Shown: one piece after another, positions 10,371 to 18,440 of the stretch | Numbering within the stretch: position 1 is the first letter of the stretch | How the letters are laid out: each line of letters begins with the position of its first letter | Source: Polychytrium aggregatum | Taxonomy: Eukaryota > Chytridiomycota > Chytridiomycetes > Polychytriales | NCBI RefSeq assembly: GCF_025602895.1 | Contig: NW_026516538.1 | Span: forward strand, 1-25,244 | Reading direction: 5' to 3' | Length of the DNA: 25,244 bases | Notes under the pieces: model-generated | What the model was told of the DNA's origin: nothing | Database searches by the model: none | The model's input: the letters and a program-made list of their open reading frames with translations, nothing else | Made by a program: the position numbers and the translations under genes

Positions 10371-10746
10371 CCCGTGATTCCAGCCTATGGCCAGAGGGTT
10401 TTTTAAAATTTTAAAATTCTAGAGCCAAACCCTGGTCCTCCAGGTCCAAAGGACTTCACAGATCACAGACCCACTGTAGAGTGAGCCAGATAGAACTGCC
10501 TGGATCATATAGAAACCGAGGTCACAGGGAGGTCACAGTGCCGATAGACCCCAGCCATTCGCCCGTGATCCTCCCGTGATTCCAGCCTATGGCCAGAGGG
10601 TTTTTTTTTAAAATTTTAAAATTCTAGAGCCAAACCCTGGTCTCCAGGTCCAAAGGACTTCACAGATCACAGATCCACTATAGAGTGGGCCCGATAGAAC
10701 TGGCTGGGTGATATAGAATCCGAGGTCACAGCGAGATCACAGCGCC
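10371..10746. repeat. 202-bp internal direct duplication in each unit
   Basis: Copy A (10371-10572) and copy B (10573 to about 10746) both run from CCCGTGATTCCAGCC through an AT-rich TTTTAAAATTTTAAAATTC core, a CCAAACCCTGGT segment and the GAGGTCACAG pair. They differ by scattered substitutions and small indels. The stretch 10240-10320 looks like a worn inverted copy of part of it (CTGTGATCTC, TTTTGGACC, then AATTTTAAAATTT). Confidence 0.85.
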
Positions 10747-10823
10747 TATTCTATCTTAGCGATTCTTCGACTCTTCTGAGTACTACCGTCATCCTACACA
10801 TCGCCTGTAGTATCCCCCCGTCA

Positions 10824-10859
10824 CACACGTAGCACACGTAGCACACGTAGCACACGTAT
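10824..10859. repeat. 9-bp array CACACGTAG x4
   Basis: Three exact copies (10824, 10833, 10842) and a fourth ending in T. Each contains CACGTA. Present in every unit. Confidence 0.92.
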
Positions 10860-10926
10860 CACTGTTCCCACGCTTCTAGCGCGTATTCCCATCACTCGCC
10901 TGTTGCTGGAGTTCCCACAGTTCCCA

Positions 10927-10974
10927 GAGTACCCAGAGTACTCAAAGTATCCCCCGAAGTACCCAGAGTACTTC
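10927..10974. repeat. Two hairpins with the same CCAGA loop
   Basis: GAGTAC-CCAGA-GTACTC (10927-10943, 6-bp stem) and GAAGTAC-CCAGA-GTACTTC (10956-10974, 7-bp stem). The flanking sequence is built of degenerate GTACCC/GTTCCC repeats (10911-10985). Confidence 0.8.
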
Positions 10975-11286
10975 CCCAGCTACCCATGCTTCTGAACTGC
11001 CACTGGTACTGCCACAGGTCAGGTTTTAGCCTGAACCCAAGGCTCGAGTCTATACTGGAGCTCAGGCCTGGGTTAAGGCTAGGCTTTAGGGCTCAGGGTT
11101 TAGGCTGTTCCCAGACCTGCGCTCTTGTACCGCGCGTTCAGGCCTGGACTGGGGCTGGTGTTGGGGCAGTATATAGAGAGAACACTGCAAGAGCTGATGT
11201 CTATAGCCTTATCACGGCCCAGACCAAACCCTGACCAGACACCCATTACAGGCTGCAGCTTGACACTGAGCCTAAGAACCGGAGCC

Positions 11287-12960
11287 TAAAGCCTAGAGCC
11301 TAAAGCCTAAGTACCAAGGCCTAAAGCCCGTGGTCTCTGGCCTGGCCTGTGAGCAAGCCATGATATATTCAATCCTATTCAATTGTAGCTGTTTCTGTAC
11401 TATACCATTCTATACTATACCATTCTCTTCTCTTCTATACTATTCTATTCTCTTCTATTCTCTTCTATTCTATTCTAATAGATCATACAATATAATAAAA
11501 GAGTATAGTAGTAGTATAGTAGTAGTATGGTAGTAGTAGTAGTAATAGTAGTAGTAGTAATAGTAGTAGAACATATACGGAGATAGAGGATACCATAGGA
11601 GAGACTGCAGCAGCTTGCCCTATACCCGCCCAAAGCCTCTATAGTAGACTCCACTGGCTTCAAACACGAGCGTGATCGTGGATGCCGCGCACATTGGGTG
11701 ACCCGTACGTGGCCAGTACGTGGCCAGTACGTGCCCATTGGTTGTGCCCACCACGCATTGTAAAAAGTACCCAAACATATAGGCACCGAGGTCACAGGGA
11801 GGTCACAGGGAGGTCACAGCCTACATAAAACAGCGTCGTCTGCTACCATGACTTGGACTTGGACACAGAGGAAGCGCGCCTCAGCATACAGATCCCCATT
11901 GAAGATCAAACTGCTGTGATCTCATTATGGAATCTGTGATCTCGGCCCATCTTTTGGACCGCCCAGGCCTCTTCAATTTTAAAATTTCAAAATCCAGCCA
12001 GGCATCCGGCTATGATCCACCCGTGATCCACCGCCCGTGATCCACCCGTGATTCCAGCCTATGGCCAGAGGGTTTTTTAAAATTTTAAAATTCTAGAGCC
12101 AAACCCTGGTCCTCCAGGTCCAAAGGACTTCACAGATCACAGACCCACTGTAGAGTGAGCCAGATAGAACTGCCTGGATCATATAGAAACCGAGGTCACA
12201 GGGAGGTCACAGTGCCGATAGACCCCAGCCATTCGCCCGTGATCCTCCCGTGATTCCAGCCTATGGCCAGAGGGTTTTTTTTTAAAATTTTAAAATTCTA
12301 GAGCCAAACCCTGGTCTCCAGGTCCAAAGGACTTCACAGATCACAGATCCACTATAGAGTGGGCCCGATAGAACTGGCTGGGTGATATAGAATCCGAGGT
12401 CACAGCGAGATCACAGCGCCTATTCTATCTTAGCGATTCTTCGACTCTTCTGAGTACTACCGTCATCCTACACATCGCCTGTAGTATCCCCCCGTCACAC
12501 ACGTAGCACACGTAGCACACGTAGCACACGTATCACTGTTCCCACGCTTCTAGCGCGTATTCCCATCACTCGCCTGTTGCTGGAGTTCCCACAGTTCCCA
12601 GAGTACCCAGAGTACTCAAAGTATCCCCCGAAGTACCCAGAGTACTTCCCCAGCTACCCATGCTTCTGAACTGCCACTGGTACTGCCACAGGTCAGGTTT
12701 TAGCCTGAACCCAAGGCTCGAGTCTATACTGGAGCTCAGGCCTGGGTTAAGGCTAGGCTTTAGGGCTCAGGGTTTAGGCTGTTCCCAGACCTGCGCTCTT
12801 GTACCGCGCGTTCAGGCCTGGACTGGGGCTGGTGTTGGGGCAGTATATAGAGAGAACACTGCAAGAGCTGATGTCTATAGCCTTATCACGGCCCAGACCA
12901 AACCCTGACCAGACACCCATTACAGGCTGCAGCTTGACACTGAGCCTAAGAACCGGAGCC
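11287..12960. repeat. Satellite unit U3 (1,674 bp)
   Basis: Complete unit with the same length and, in every part compared, the same sequence as U2. No gene seen. Confidence 0.95.
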
Positions 12961-14634
12961 TAAAGCCTAGAGCCTAAAGCCTAAGTACCAAGGCCTAAAG
13001 CCCGTGGTCTCTGGCCTGGCCTGTGAGCAAGCCATGATATATTCAATCCTATTCAATTGTAGCTGTTTCTGTACTATACCATTCTATACTATACCATTCT
13101 CTTCTCTTCTATACTATTCTATTCTCTTCTATTCTCTTCTATTCTATTCTAATAGATCATACAATATAATAAAAGAGTATAGTAGTAGTATAGTAGTAGT
13201 ATGGTAGTAGTAGTAGTAATAGTAGTAGTAGTAATAGTAGTAGAACATATACGGAGATAGAGGATACCATAGGAGAGACTGCAGCAGCTTGCCCTATACC
13301 CGCCCAAAGCCTCTATAGTAGACTCCACTGGCTTCAAACACGAGCGTGATCGTGGATGCCGCGCACATTGGGTGACCCGTACGTGGCCAGTACGTGGCCA
13401 GTACGTGCCCATTGGTTGTGCCCACCACGCATTGTAAAAAGTACCCAAACATATAGGCACCGAGGTCACAGGGAGGTCACAGGGAGGTCACAGCCTACAT
13501 AAAACAGCGTCGTCTGCTACCATGACTTGGACTTGGACACAGAGGAAGCGCGCCTCAGCATACAGATCCCCATTGAAGATCAAACTGCTGTGATCTCATT
13601 ATGGAATCTGTGATCTCGGCCCATCTTTTGGACCGCCCAGGCCTCTTCAATTTTAAAATTTCAAAATCCAGCCAGGCATCCGGCTATGATCCACCCGTGA
13701 TCCACCGCCCGTGATCCACCCGTGATTCCAGCCTATGGCCAGAGGGTTTTTTAAAATTTTAAAATTCTAGAGCCAAACCCTGGTCCTCCAGGTCCAAAGG
13801 ACTTCACAGATCACAGACCCACTGTAGAGTGAGCCAGATAGAACTGCCTGGATCATATAGAAACCGAGGTCACAGGGAGGTCACAGTGCCGATAGACCCC
13901 AGCCATTCGCCCGTGATCCTCCCGTGATTCCAGCCTATGGCCAGAGGGTTTTTTTTTAAAATTTTAAAATTCTAGAGCCAAACCCTGGTCTCCAGGTCCA
14001 AAGGACTTCACAGATCACAGATCCACTATAGAGTGGGCCCGATAGAACTGGCTGGGTGATATAGAATCCGAGGTCACAGCGAGATCACAGCGCCTATTCT
14101 ATCTTAGCGATTCTTCGACTCTTCTGAGTACTACCGTCATCCTACACATCGCCTGTAGTATCCCCCCGTCACACACGTAGCACACGTAGCACACGTAGCA
14201 CACGTATCACTGTTCCCACGCTTCTAGCGCGTATTCCCATCACTCGCCTGTTGCTGGAGTTCCCACAGTTCCCAGAGTACCCAGAGTACTCAAAGTATCC
14301 CCCGAAGTACCCAGAGTACTTCCCCAGCTACCCATGCTTCTGAACTGCCACTGGTACTGCCACAGGTCAGGTTTTAGCCTGAACCCAAGGCTCGAGTCTA
14401 TACTGGAGCTCAGGCCTGGGTTAAGGCTAGGCTTTAGGGCTCAGGGTTTAGGCTGTTCCCAGACCTGCGCTCTTGTACCGCGCGTTCAGGCCTGGACTGG
14501 GGCTGGTGTTGGGGCAGTATATAGAGAGAACACTGCAAGAGCTGATGTCTATAGCCTTATCACGGCCCAGACCAAACCCTGACCAGACACCCATTACAGG
14601 CTGCAGCTTGACACTGAGCCTAAGAACCGGAGCC
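12961..14634. repeat. Satellite unit U4 (1,674 bp)
   Basis: Complete unit, indistinguishable from U2 and U3 in every part compared. No gene seen. Confidence 0.95.
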
Positions 14635-16308
14635 TAAAGCCTAGAGCCTAAAGCCTAAGTACCAAGGCCTAAAGCCCGTGGTCTCTGGCCTGGCCTGTGA
14701 GCAAGCCATGATATATTCAATCCTATTCAATTGTAGCTGTTTCTGTACTATACCATTCTATACTATACCATTCTCTTCTCTTCTATACTATTCTATTCTC
14801 TTCTATTCTCTTCTATTCTATTCTAATAGATCATACAATATAATAAAAGAGTATAGTAGTAGTATAGTAGTAGTATGGTAGTAGTAGTAGTAATAGTAGT
14901 AGTAGTAATAGTAGTAGAACATATACGGAGATAGAGGATACCATAGGAGAGACTGCAGCAGCTTGCCCTATACCCGCCCAAAGCCTCTATAGTAGACTCC
15001 ACTGGCTTCAAACACGAGCGTGATCGTGGATGCCGCGCACATTGGGTGACCCGTACGTGGCCAGTACGTGGCCAGTACGTGCCCATTGGTTGTGCCCACC
15101 ACGCATTGTAAAAAGTACCCAAACATATAGGCACCGAGGTCACAGGGAGGTCACAGGGAGGTCACAGCCTACATAAAACAGCGTCGTCTGCTACCATGAC
15201 TTGGACTTGGACACAGAGGAAGCGCGCCTCAGCATACAGATCCCCATTGAAGATCAAACTGCTGTGATCTCATTATGGAATCTGTGATCTCGGCCCATCT
15301 TTTGGACCGCCCAGGCCTCTTCAATTTTAAAATTTCAAAATCCAGCCAGGCATCCGGCTATGATCCACCCGTGATCCACCGCCCGTGATCCACCCGTGAT
15401 TCCAGCCTATGGCCAGAGGGTTTTTTAAAATTTTAAAATTCTAGAGCCAAACCCTGGTCCTCCAGGTCCAAAGGACTTCACAGATCACAGACCCACTGTA
15501 GAGTGAGCCAGATAGAACTGCCTGGATCATATAGAAACCGAGGTCACAGGGAGGTCACAGTGCCGATAGACCCCAGCCATTCGCCCGTGATCCTCCCGTG
15601 ATTCCAGCCTATGGCCAGAGGGTTTTTTTTTAAAATTTTAAAATTCTAGAGCCAAACCCTGGTCTCCAGGTCCAAAGGACTTCACAGATCACAGATCCAC
15701 TATAGAGTGGGCCCGATAGAACTGGCTGGGTGATATAGAATCCGAGGTCACAGCGAGATCACAGCGCCTATTCTATCTTAGCGATTCTTCGACTCTTCTG
15801 AGTACTACCGTCATCCTACACATCGCCTGTAGTATCCCCCCGTCACACACGTAGCACACGTAGCACACGTAGCACACGTATCACTGTTCCCACGCTTCTA
15901 GCGCGTATTCCCATCACTCGCCTGTTGCTGGAGTTCCCACAGTTCCCAGAGTACCCAGAGTACTCAAAGTATCCCCCGAAGTACCCAGAGTACTTCCCCA
16001 GCTACCCATGCTTCTGAACTGCCACTGGTACTGCCACAGGTCAGGTTTTAGCCTGAACCCAAGGCTCGAGTCTATACTGGAGCTCAGGCCTGGGTTAAGG
16101 CTAGGCTTTAGGGCTCAGGGTTTAGGCTGTTCCCAGACCTGCGCTCTTGTACCGCGCGTTCAGGCCTGGACTGGGGCTGGTGTTGGGGCAGTATATAGAG
16201 AGAACACTGCAAGAGCTGATGTCTATAGCCTTATCACGGCCCAGACCAAACCCTGACCAGACACCCATTACAGGCTGCAGCTTGACACTGAGCCTAAGAA
16301 CCGGAGCC
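14635..16308. repeat. Satellite unit U5 (1,674 bp)
   Basis: Complete unit, indistinguishable from U2 to U4 in every part compared. No gene seen. Confidence 0.95.
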
Positions 16309-16603
16309 TAAAGCCTAGAGCCTAAAGCCTAAGTACCAAGGCCTAAAGCCCGTGGTCTCTGGCCTGGCCTGTGAGCAAGCCATGATATATTCAATCCTAT
16401 TCAATTGTAGCTGTTTCTGTACTATACCATTCTATACTATACCATTCTCTTCTCTTCTATACTATTCTATTCTCTTCTATTCTCTTCTATTCTATTCTAA
16501 TAGATCATACAATATAATAAAAGAGTATAGTAGTAGTATAGTAGTAGTATGGTAGTAGTAGAGTAGTAGTAATAGTAGTAGTAGTAATAGTAGTAGAACA
16601 TAT
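16309..16603. repeat. Satellite unit U6, left part
   Basis: First 295 bp of the unit, up to the target site of element 2 at the end of the TAG microsatellite. It carries a 5-bp gain inside the TAG repeat (a GAGTAG interruption near 16560) not found in the other units, about 40 bp from the insertion. The last five bases are the target duplication. Confidence 0.94.
16599..16603. repeat. Target site duplication of element 2, left copy
   Basis: CATAT directly before the 5' LTR, repeated at 23014-23018. Uninterrupted units have a single CATAT here (GAACATATACGG), so the duplication arose on insertion. Confidence 0.95.
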
Positions 16604-16861
16604 TGTTAGGGATAGCTCCTGCTTGTTCTCCACTTTGACTGCACACTTGGCTATTCTTTTGCCTTTCTGTTTGTTTGTGTGTAGCCTTGCAGTTCCCCTC
16701 CGATTTTCCGCCTTTTGCCTGTCTTTTCCGCTCCTTCCGCACTTCCGTTTTCCCGCGCTGCTCCGCTTCCTTTGTCTTCTTCGCACGCGCCGGTTTGTTT
16801 GTGCACGCGCCTTGCTGCGATTGGTTGCAATTCGGCTGCCGGTCATGTGTCCCCCCACCGG

Positions 16862-16960
16862 TGACTCATGACCTGCCTGACCGCCCCGATCTCTTGTTCA
16901 TCTCGCATGCATTTGCCCCAACCTTATACTTGACCAATCCGCTTCTTGGACGTTGAGTCA
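16862..16960 (+). promoter_or_regulatory. Two AP-1/Gcn4-type sites in U3
   Basis: TGACTCA at 16862-16868 and TGAGTCA at 16954-16960, about 290 and 190 bp upstream of the TATA box, with a CCAAT between them. Both match the palindromic TGASTCA site bound by fungal bZIP factors of the Gcn4/Cpc1 and AP-1 types. The same sites recur in all LTRs. A starvation or stress response of the LTR is an inference. Confidence 0.5.
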
Positions 16961-17131
16961 CATTGCTTCGCCTTTGCACGTTTCTCCTGCCAGGTGCTTC
17001 GCTTTTGCTTGCGCCTCTCTCGCTTTGGTTCTCTGCCTGTCTCGGTGGTCCTTCTCGGCCCTCGTTCGTGCATCGCCCCCTTCGCCCTGCTCGATCGCCC
17101 ACTTTTCCCTCCCTTGGCCGCCCTTCGCTGC

Positions 17132-17155
17132 CAAGTCCGGACTTGTCTATAAATA
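17132..17155 (+). promoter_or_regulatory. Core promoter of element 2: palindrome plus TATA box
   Basis: CAAGTCCGGACTTG, a perfect 14-bp palindrome, is followed after two bases by TATAAATA (17148-17155). The distance to the predicted RNA start (17187) is 39 nt, usual for fungal TATA promoters. Confidence 0.72.
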
Positions 17156-17186
17156 GCCTGACCCCCGCGATGTGTAGTCGAACCTT

Positions 17187-17198
17187 AGCGTTCAAAAT
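17187..17198 (+). other. Predicted RNA 5' end / self-primer segment
   Basis: AGCGTTCAAAAT, the exact reverse complement of the primer site at 17397-17408. In Tf1-type self-priming the first bases of the RNA fold back on the primer site and are cut to give the primer. The position 39 nt after the TATA box fits this being the RNA 5' end, but the start has not been mapped. Confidence 0.75.
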
Positions 17199-17245
17199 AG
17201 GACTAAATAAAGTGCCTTCTACTTTATTCTCTGAGTGTTCCTCAC

Positions 17246-17389
17246 GTCTCATTTCGAGACAAGTCTTATCTTGAACGGATCTTTGCTTCCCTCGCTCCCT
17301 CTCCGAGTCCACTTCGGACTCTACCCTTGCTTTCCCTGAGCTCACTTCGAGCTCACTTCTTCTTTTGCCGTTGAGTCCCCTTCGGACTC
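17246..17389 (+). other. Four U5 hairpins with a shared loop
   Basis: GTCTC-ATTTC-GAGAC (17246-17260), GAGTCC-ACTTC-GGACTC (17305-17321), GAGCTC-ACTTC-GAGCTC (17338-17354) and GAGTCC-CCTTC-GGACTC (17373-17389). All loops are 5 nt with the pattern NYTTC. They fill the leader between the predicted RNA 5' end and the primer site. Confidence 0.8.
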
Positions 17390-17396
17390 TAACATC

Positions 17397-17408
17397 ATTT
17401 TGAACGCT
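17397..17408 (+). other. Self-priming site (PBS) of element 2
   Basis: ATTTTGAACGCT, starting two bases after the 5' LTR and perfectly complementary over 12 nt to 17187-17198. Pairing stops exactly at both ends of the 12-mer. The same arrangement is present in element 1. Confidence 0.86.
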
Positions 17409-17465
17409 CCCTCTTGGCTTCCCGGCCTTTCTTCTTCTTTCGCCTCTCTTTCCCTCGTCGATCCG

Positions 17466-18421
17466 ATGGCTGAGCCTGCTGCACCCCCTGCAGATCTCAA
17501 TGCGTATCTGGCGCGCATGGAGGAGCGTATGAACGCCCTCATGACCCAGAACGCTGCTCTCCATCGTCAGATCCAAGATCTGCAAGCTCCCGCCGCCGCT
17601 CCCCGCCAGGTCTACCAGGTGAACAAGCCCAAGGAGTTCCTAGGTTCCCGCGACGAGACGACGGCCTTCCTCGCCCAGTGCCACCTCGGTCTTCCTCGCC
17701 GATCCTGCCTTCTTTCGCGCCCGAGCGCCAGAAGGTCCTTTACGCCACCTCCTTCCTCCGCGGCGAAGCCTTCAAGTGGTACGAGGCCGCCTTCTACATG
17801 GCCAACCGCTTCCCGGCTTCCTTCGCGGATTTTGAAGTTGCCCTCAAGTCGACCTTCGGTGAGGACACGGCCTCCTCGCAAGATAAGGCCTTGAACGACC
17901 TCAAGCGCTTGGTCCAGCTCAAGTCCTGCCAAGCCTTCGCCACCCGCTTCGTCCAGCTCGCCGCCCGCGTCCAGACTGACGAACCCACCAAGATGCACTT
18001 CTTCAAGGAGGGTTTGAAGTCTGAGGTCAAGTTCCACCTCATCGGTCTCCGCCCCGCTCCCGCTTCCTTGCCCGAGTTGATCAAGGCAGCGGTCGAGTAC
18101 GACGATGCCCTCCATCGTCTCAAGGTCTCCTCCCGTTCCCAACCTCCTCCTCCTTCTTCTCGCTCTGCTCCCCATCACCACCATTCTCCCGCGCATGTTT
18201 CTTCTTCCTCCTCTTCTGCACCCACTCCCATGGACCTTGACTCTGTCTCGGTCCGCCCTGCTAAGCTCTCCGACGTCGAGAAAAAGCGACGTCGTGAGCA
18301 GGGTCTCTGCTTGTACTGCGGGGAAAAGTCTTGTCCCGGCAGTCGCGATGTTCAGCAGTGCCCGGTTCTGGTCAAACGGAACTCGGGAAATGCCCACAGC
18401 CGAGCAGCACCTCGCAAGTAA
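17466..18421 (+). pseudogene. gag: gag of element 2, frameshifted
   Basis: About 317 codons from ATG (17466) to TAA (18419-18421). It encodes the particle protein: coiled-coil-like N-terminus (about residues 10-38), capsid domain of the retrotransposon Gag family, low-complexity Ser/Pro/His linker, PMDLD motif, then a zinc knuckle with Cys spacing C-x2-C-x4-C-x8-C (about 18308-18361) instead of the usual C-x2-C-x4-H-x4-C. Two +1 insertions, near 17685-17688 and 17712-17715, put about 10 codons out of frame and then leave the rest in another frame; element 1 is normal at both points. The last ~240 residues are one open run. The gag stop lies in the loop of the frameshift hairpin. Confidence 0.9.
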
Positions 18422-18440
18422 GCGAGGTGGTCTGTTCGGC
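18385..18440 (+). promoter_or_regulatory. Programmed -1 ribosomal frameshift signal, element 2
   Basis: GGGAAAT at 18385-18391 lies in the gag frame as G GGA AAT, the X XXY YYZ pattern. A 7-nt spacer follows (18392-18398). A two-part hairpin comes next: 18399-18407 pairs with 18432-18440 (9 bp, one G-U), and 18408-18415 pairs with 18422-18429 (8 bp, GC-rich), with a 2-nt bulge at 18430-18431. The 6-nt loop (18416-18421) contains the gag stop TAA. Slipping by -1 gives the frame of the long pol ORF, which has no stop from 18265 to 21939. Confidence 0.87.

Larger units (their letters stand above)
9613..11286. repeat. Satellite unit U2 (reference, 1,674 bp)
   Basis: Complete unit used here as reference. 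Left to right: CCTAAAG block; ATTCT/TCTTC pyrimidine tract; TAG microsatellite; GTACGTGGCCA array; GAGGTCACAG array; AT-rich segment; 202-bp direct duplication; CACACGTAG array; paired GTAC hairpins; TTTAGGG-like block. The next three units have identical length and yield identical short translations, so the array is highly homogenised. No rRNA, tRNA or protein domain is recognisable. The setting (telomere-like motifs, chromovirus insertions) suggests subtelomeric or centromeric heterochromatin, but the sequence alone cannot place it. Confidence 0.95.
16604..17394 (+). repeat. 5' LTR of element 2
   Basis: 791 bp from TGTTAGGG to CTAACA. U3 holds ATTGG (16820-16824), TGACTCA (16862-16868), CCAAT (16934-16938) and TGAGTCA (16954-16960). 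A 14-bp palindrome (17132-17145) sits just before TATAAATA (17148-17155). The predicted RNA start is at 17187. AATAAA (17206-17211) lies only ~20 nt into the RNA, so R is short (about 40 nt) and U5 is about 170 bp. Elements with the signal so close to the RNA start must avoid early polyadenylation at the 5' LTR. Confidence 0.95.

Noticed and set aside
10824..10859. Short direct repeats as a CRISPR array
   Set aside because: The repeats are head-to-tail without spacers and only 9 bp long, in a fungal context.
11041..11052. GGCTCGAGTC resembling a pol III B box or tRNA T-arm
   Set aside because: It has mismatches to the B-box consensus, no A box at the right distance and no cloverleaf.
11150..11170. 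G-rich stretch as a G-quadruplex
   Set aside because: The runs are uneven (GGGG, GG, GGGG) and do not give four runs of three or more within a short span.
11165..11185. TATATA-like sequence in the satellite as a promoter
   Set aside because: A lone AT motif with no gene or conserved start downstream. Not enough to call a promoter.
10986..11234. 82-codon open frame repeated in every unit (also at 1366, 9312, 12660, 14334, 16008, 24103)
   Set aside because: Its repetition only reflects the identical units. Composition is low-complexity Leu/Gly/Arg, no domain is recognisable, and no clear promoter or intron context is seen.
9613..11286. Satellite as ribosomal DNA intergenic spacer
   Set aside because: Eight consecutive units contain no rRNA or 5S segment. 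Short phased arrays are spacer-like, but that alone is not evidence.
11330..11533. 67-codon open frame over the pyrimidine tract and TAG repeat, and its antisense partner
   Set aside because: It is translated microsatellite (Tyr/Ser/Leu/Phe or Thr/Ile runs) and starts with a non-ATG codon.
18278..18300. GAAAAAG within a CGACGTC dyad as the gag-pol slip site
   Set aside because: It does not satisfy X XXY YYZ in the gag frame. The GGGAAAT heptamer downstream fits the frame, spacing and structure far better.
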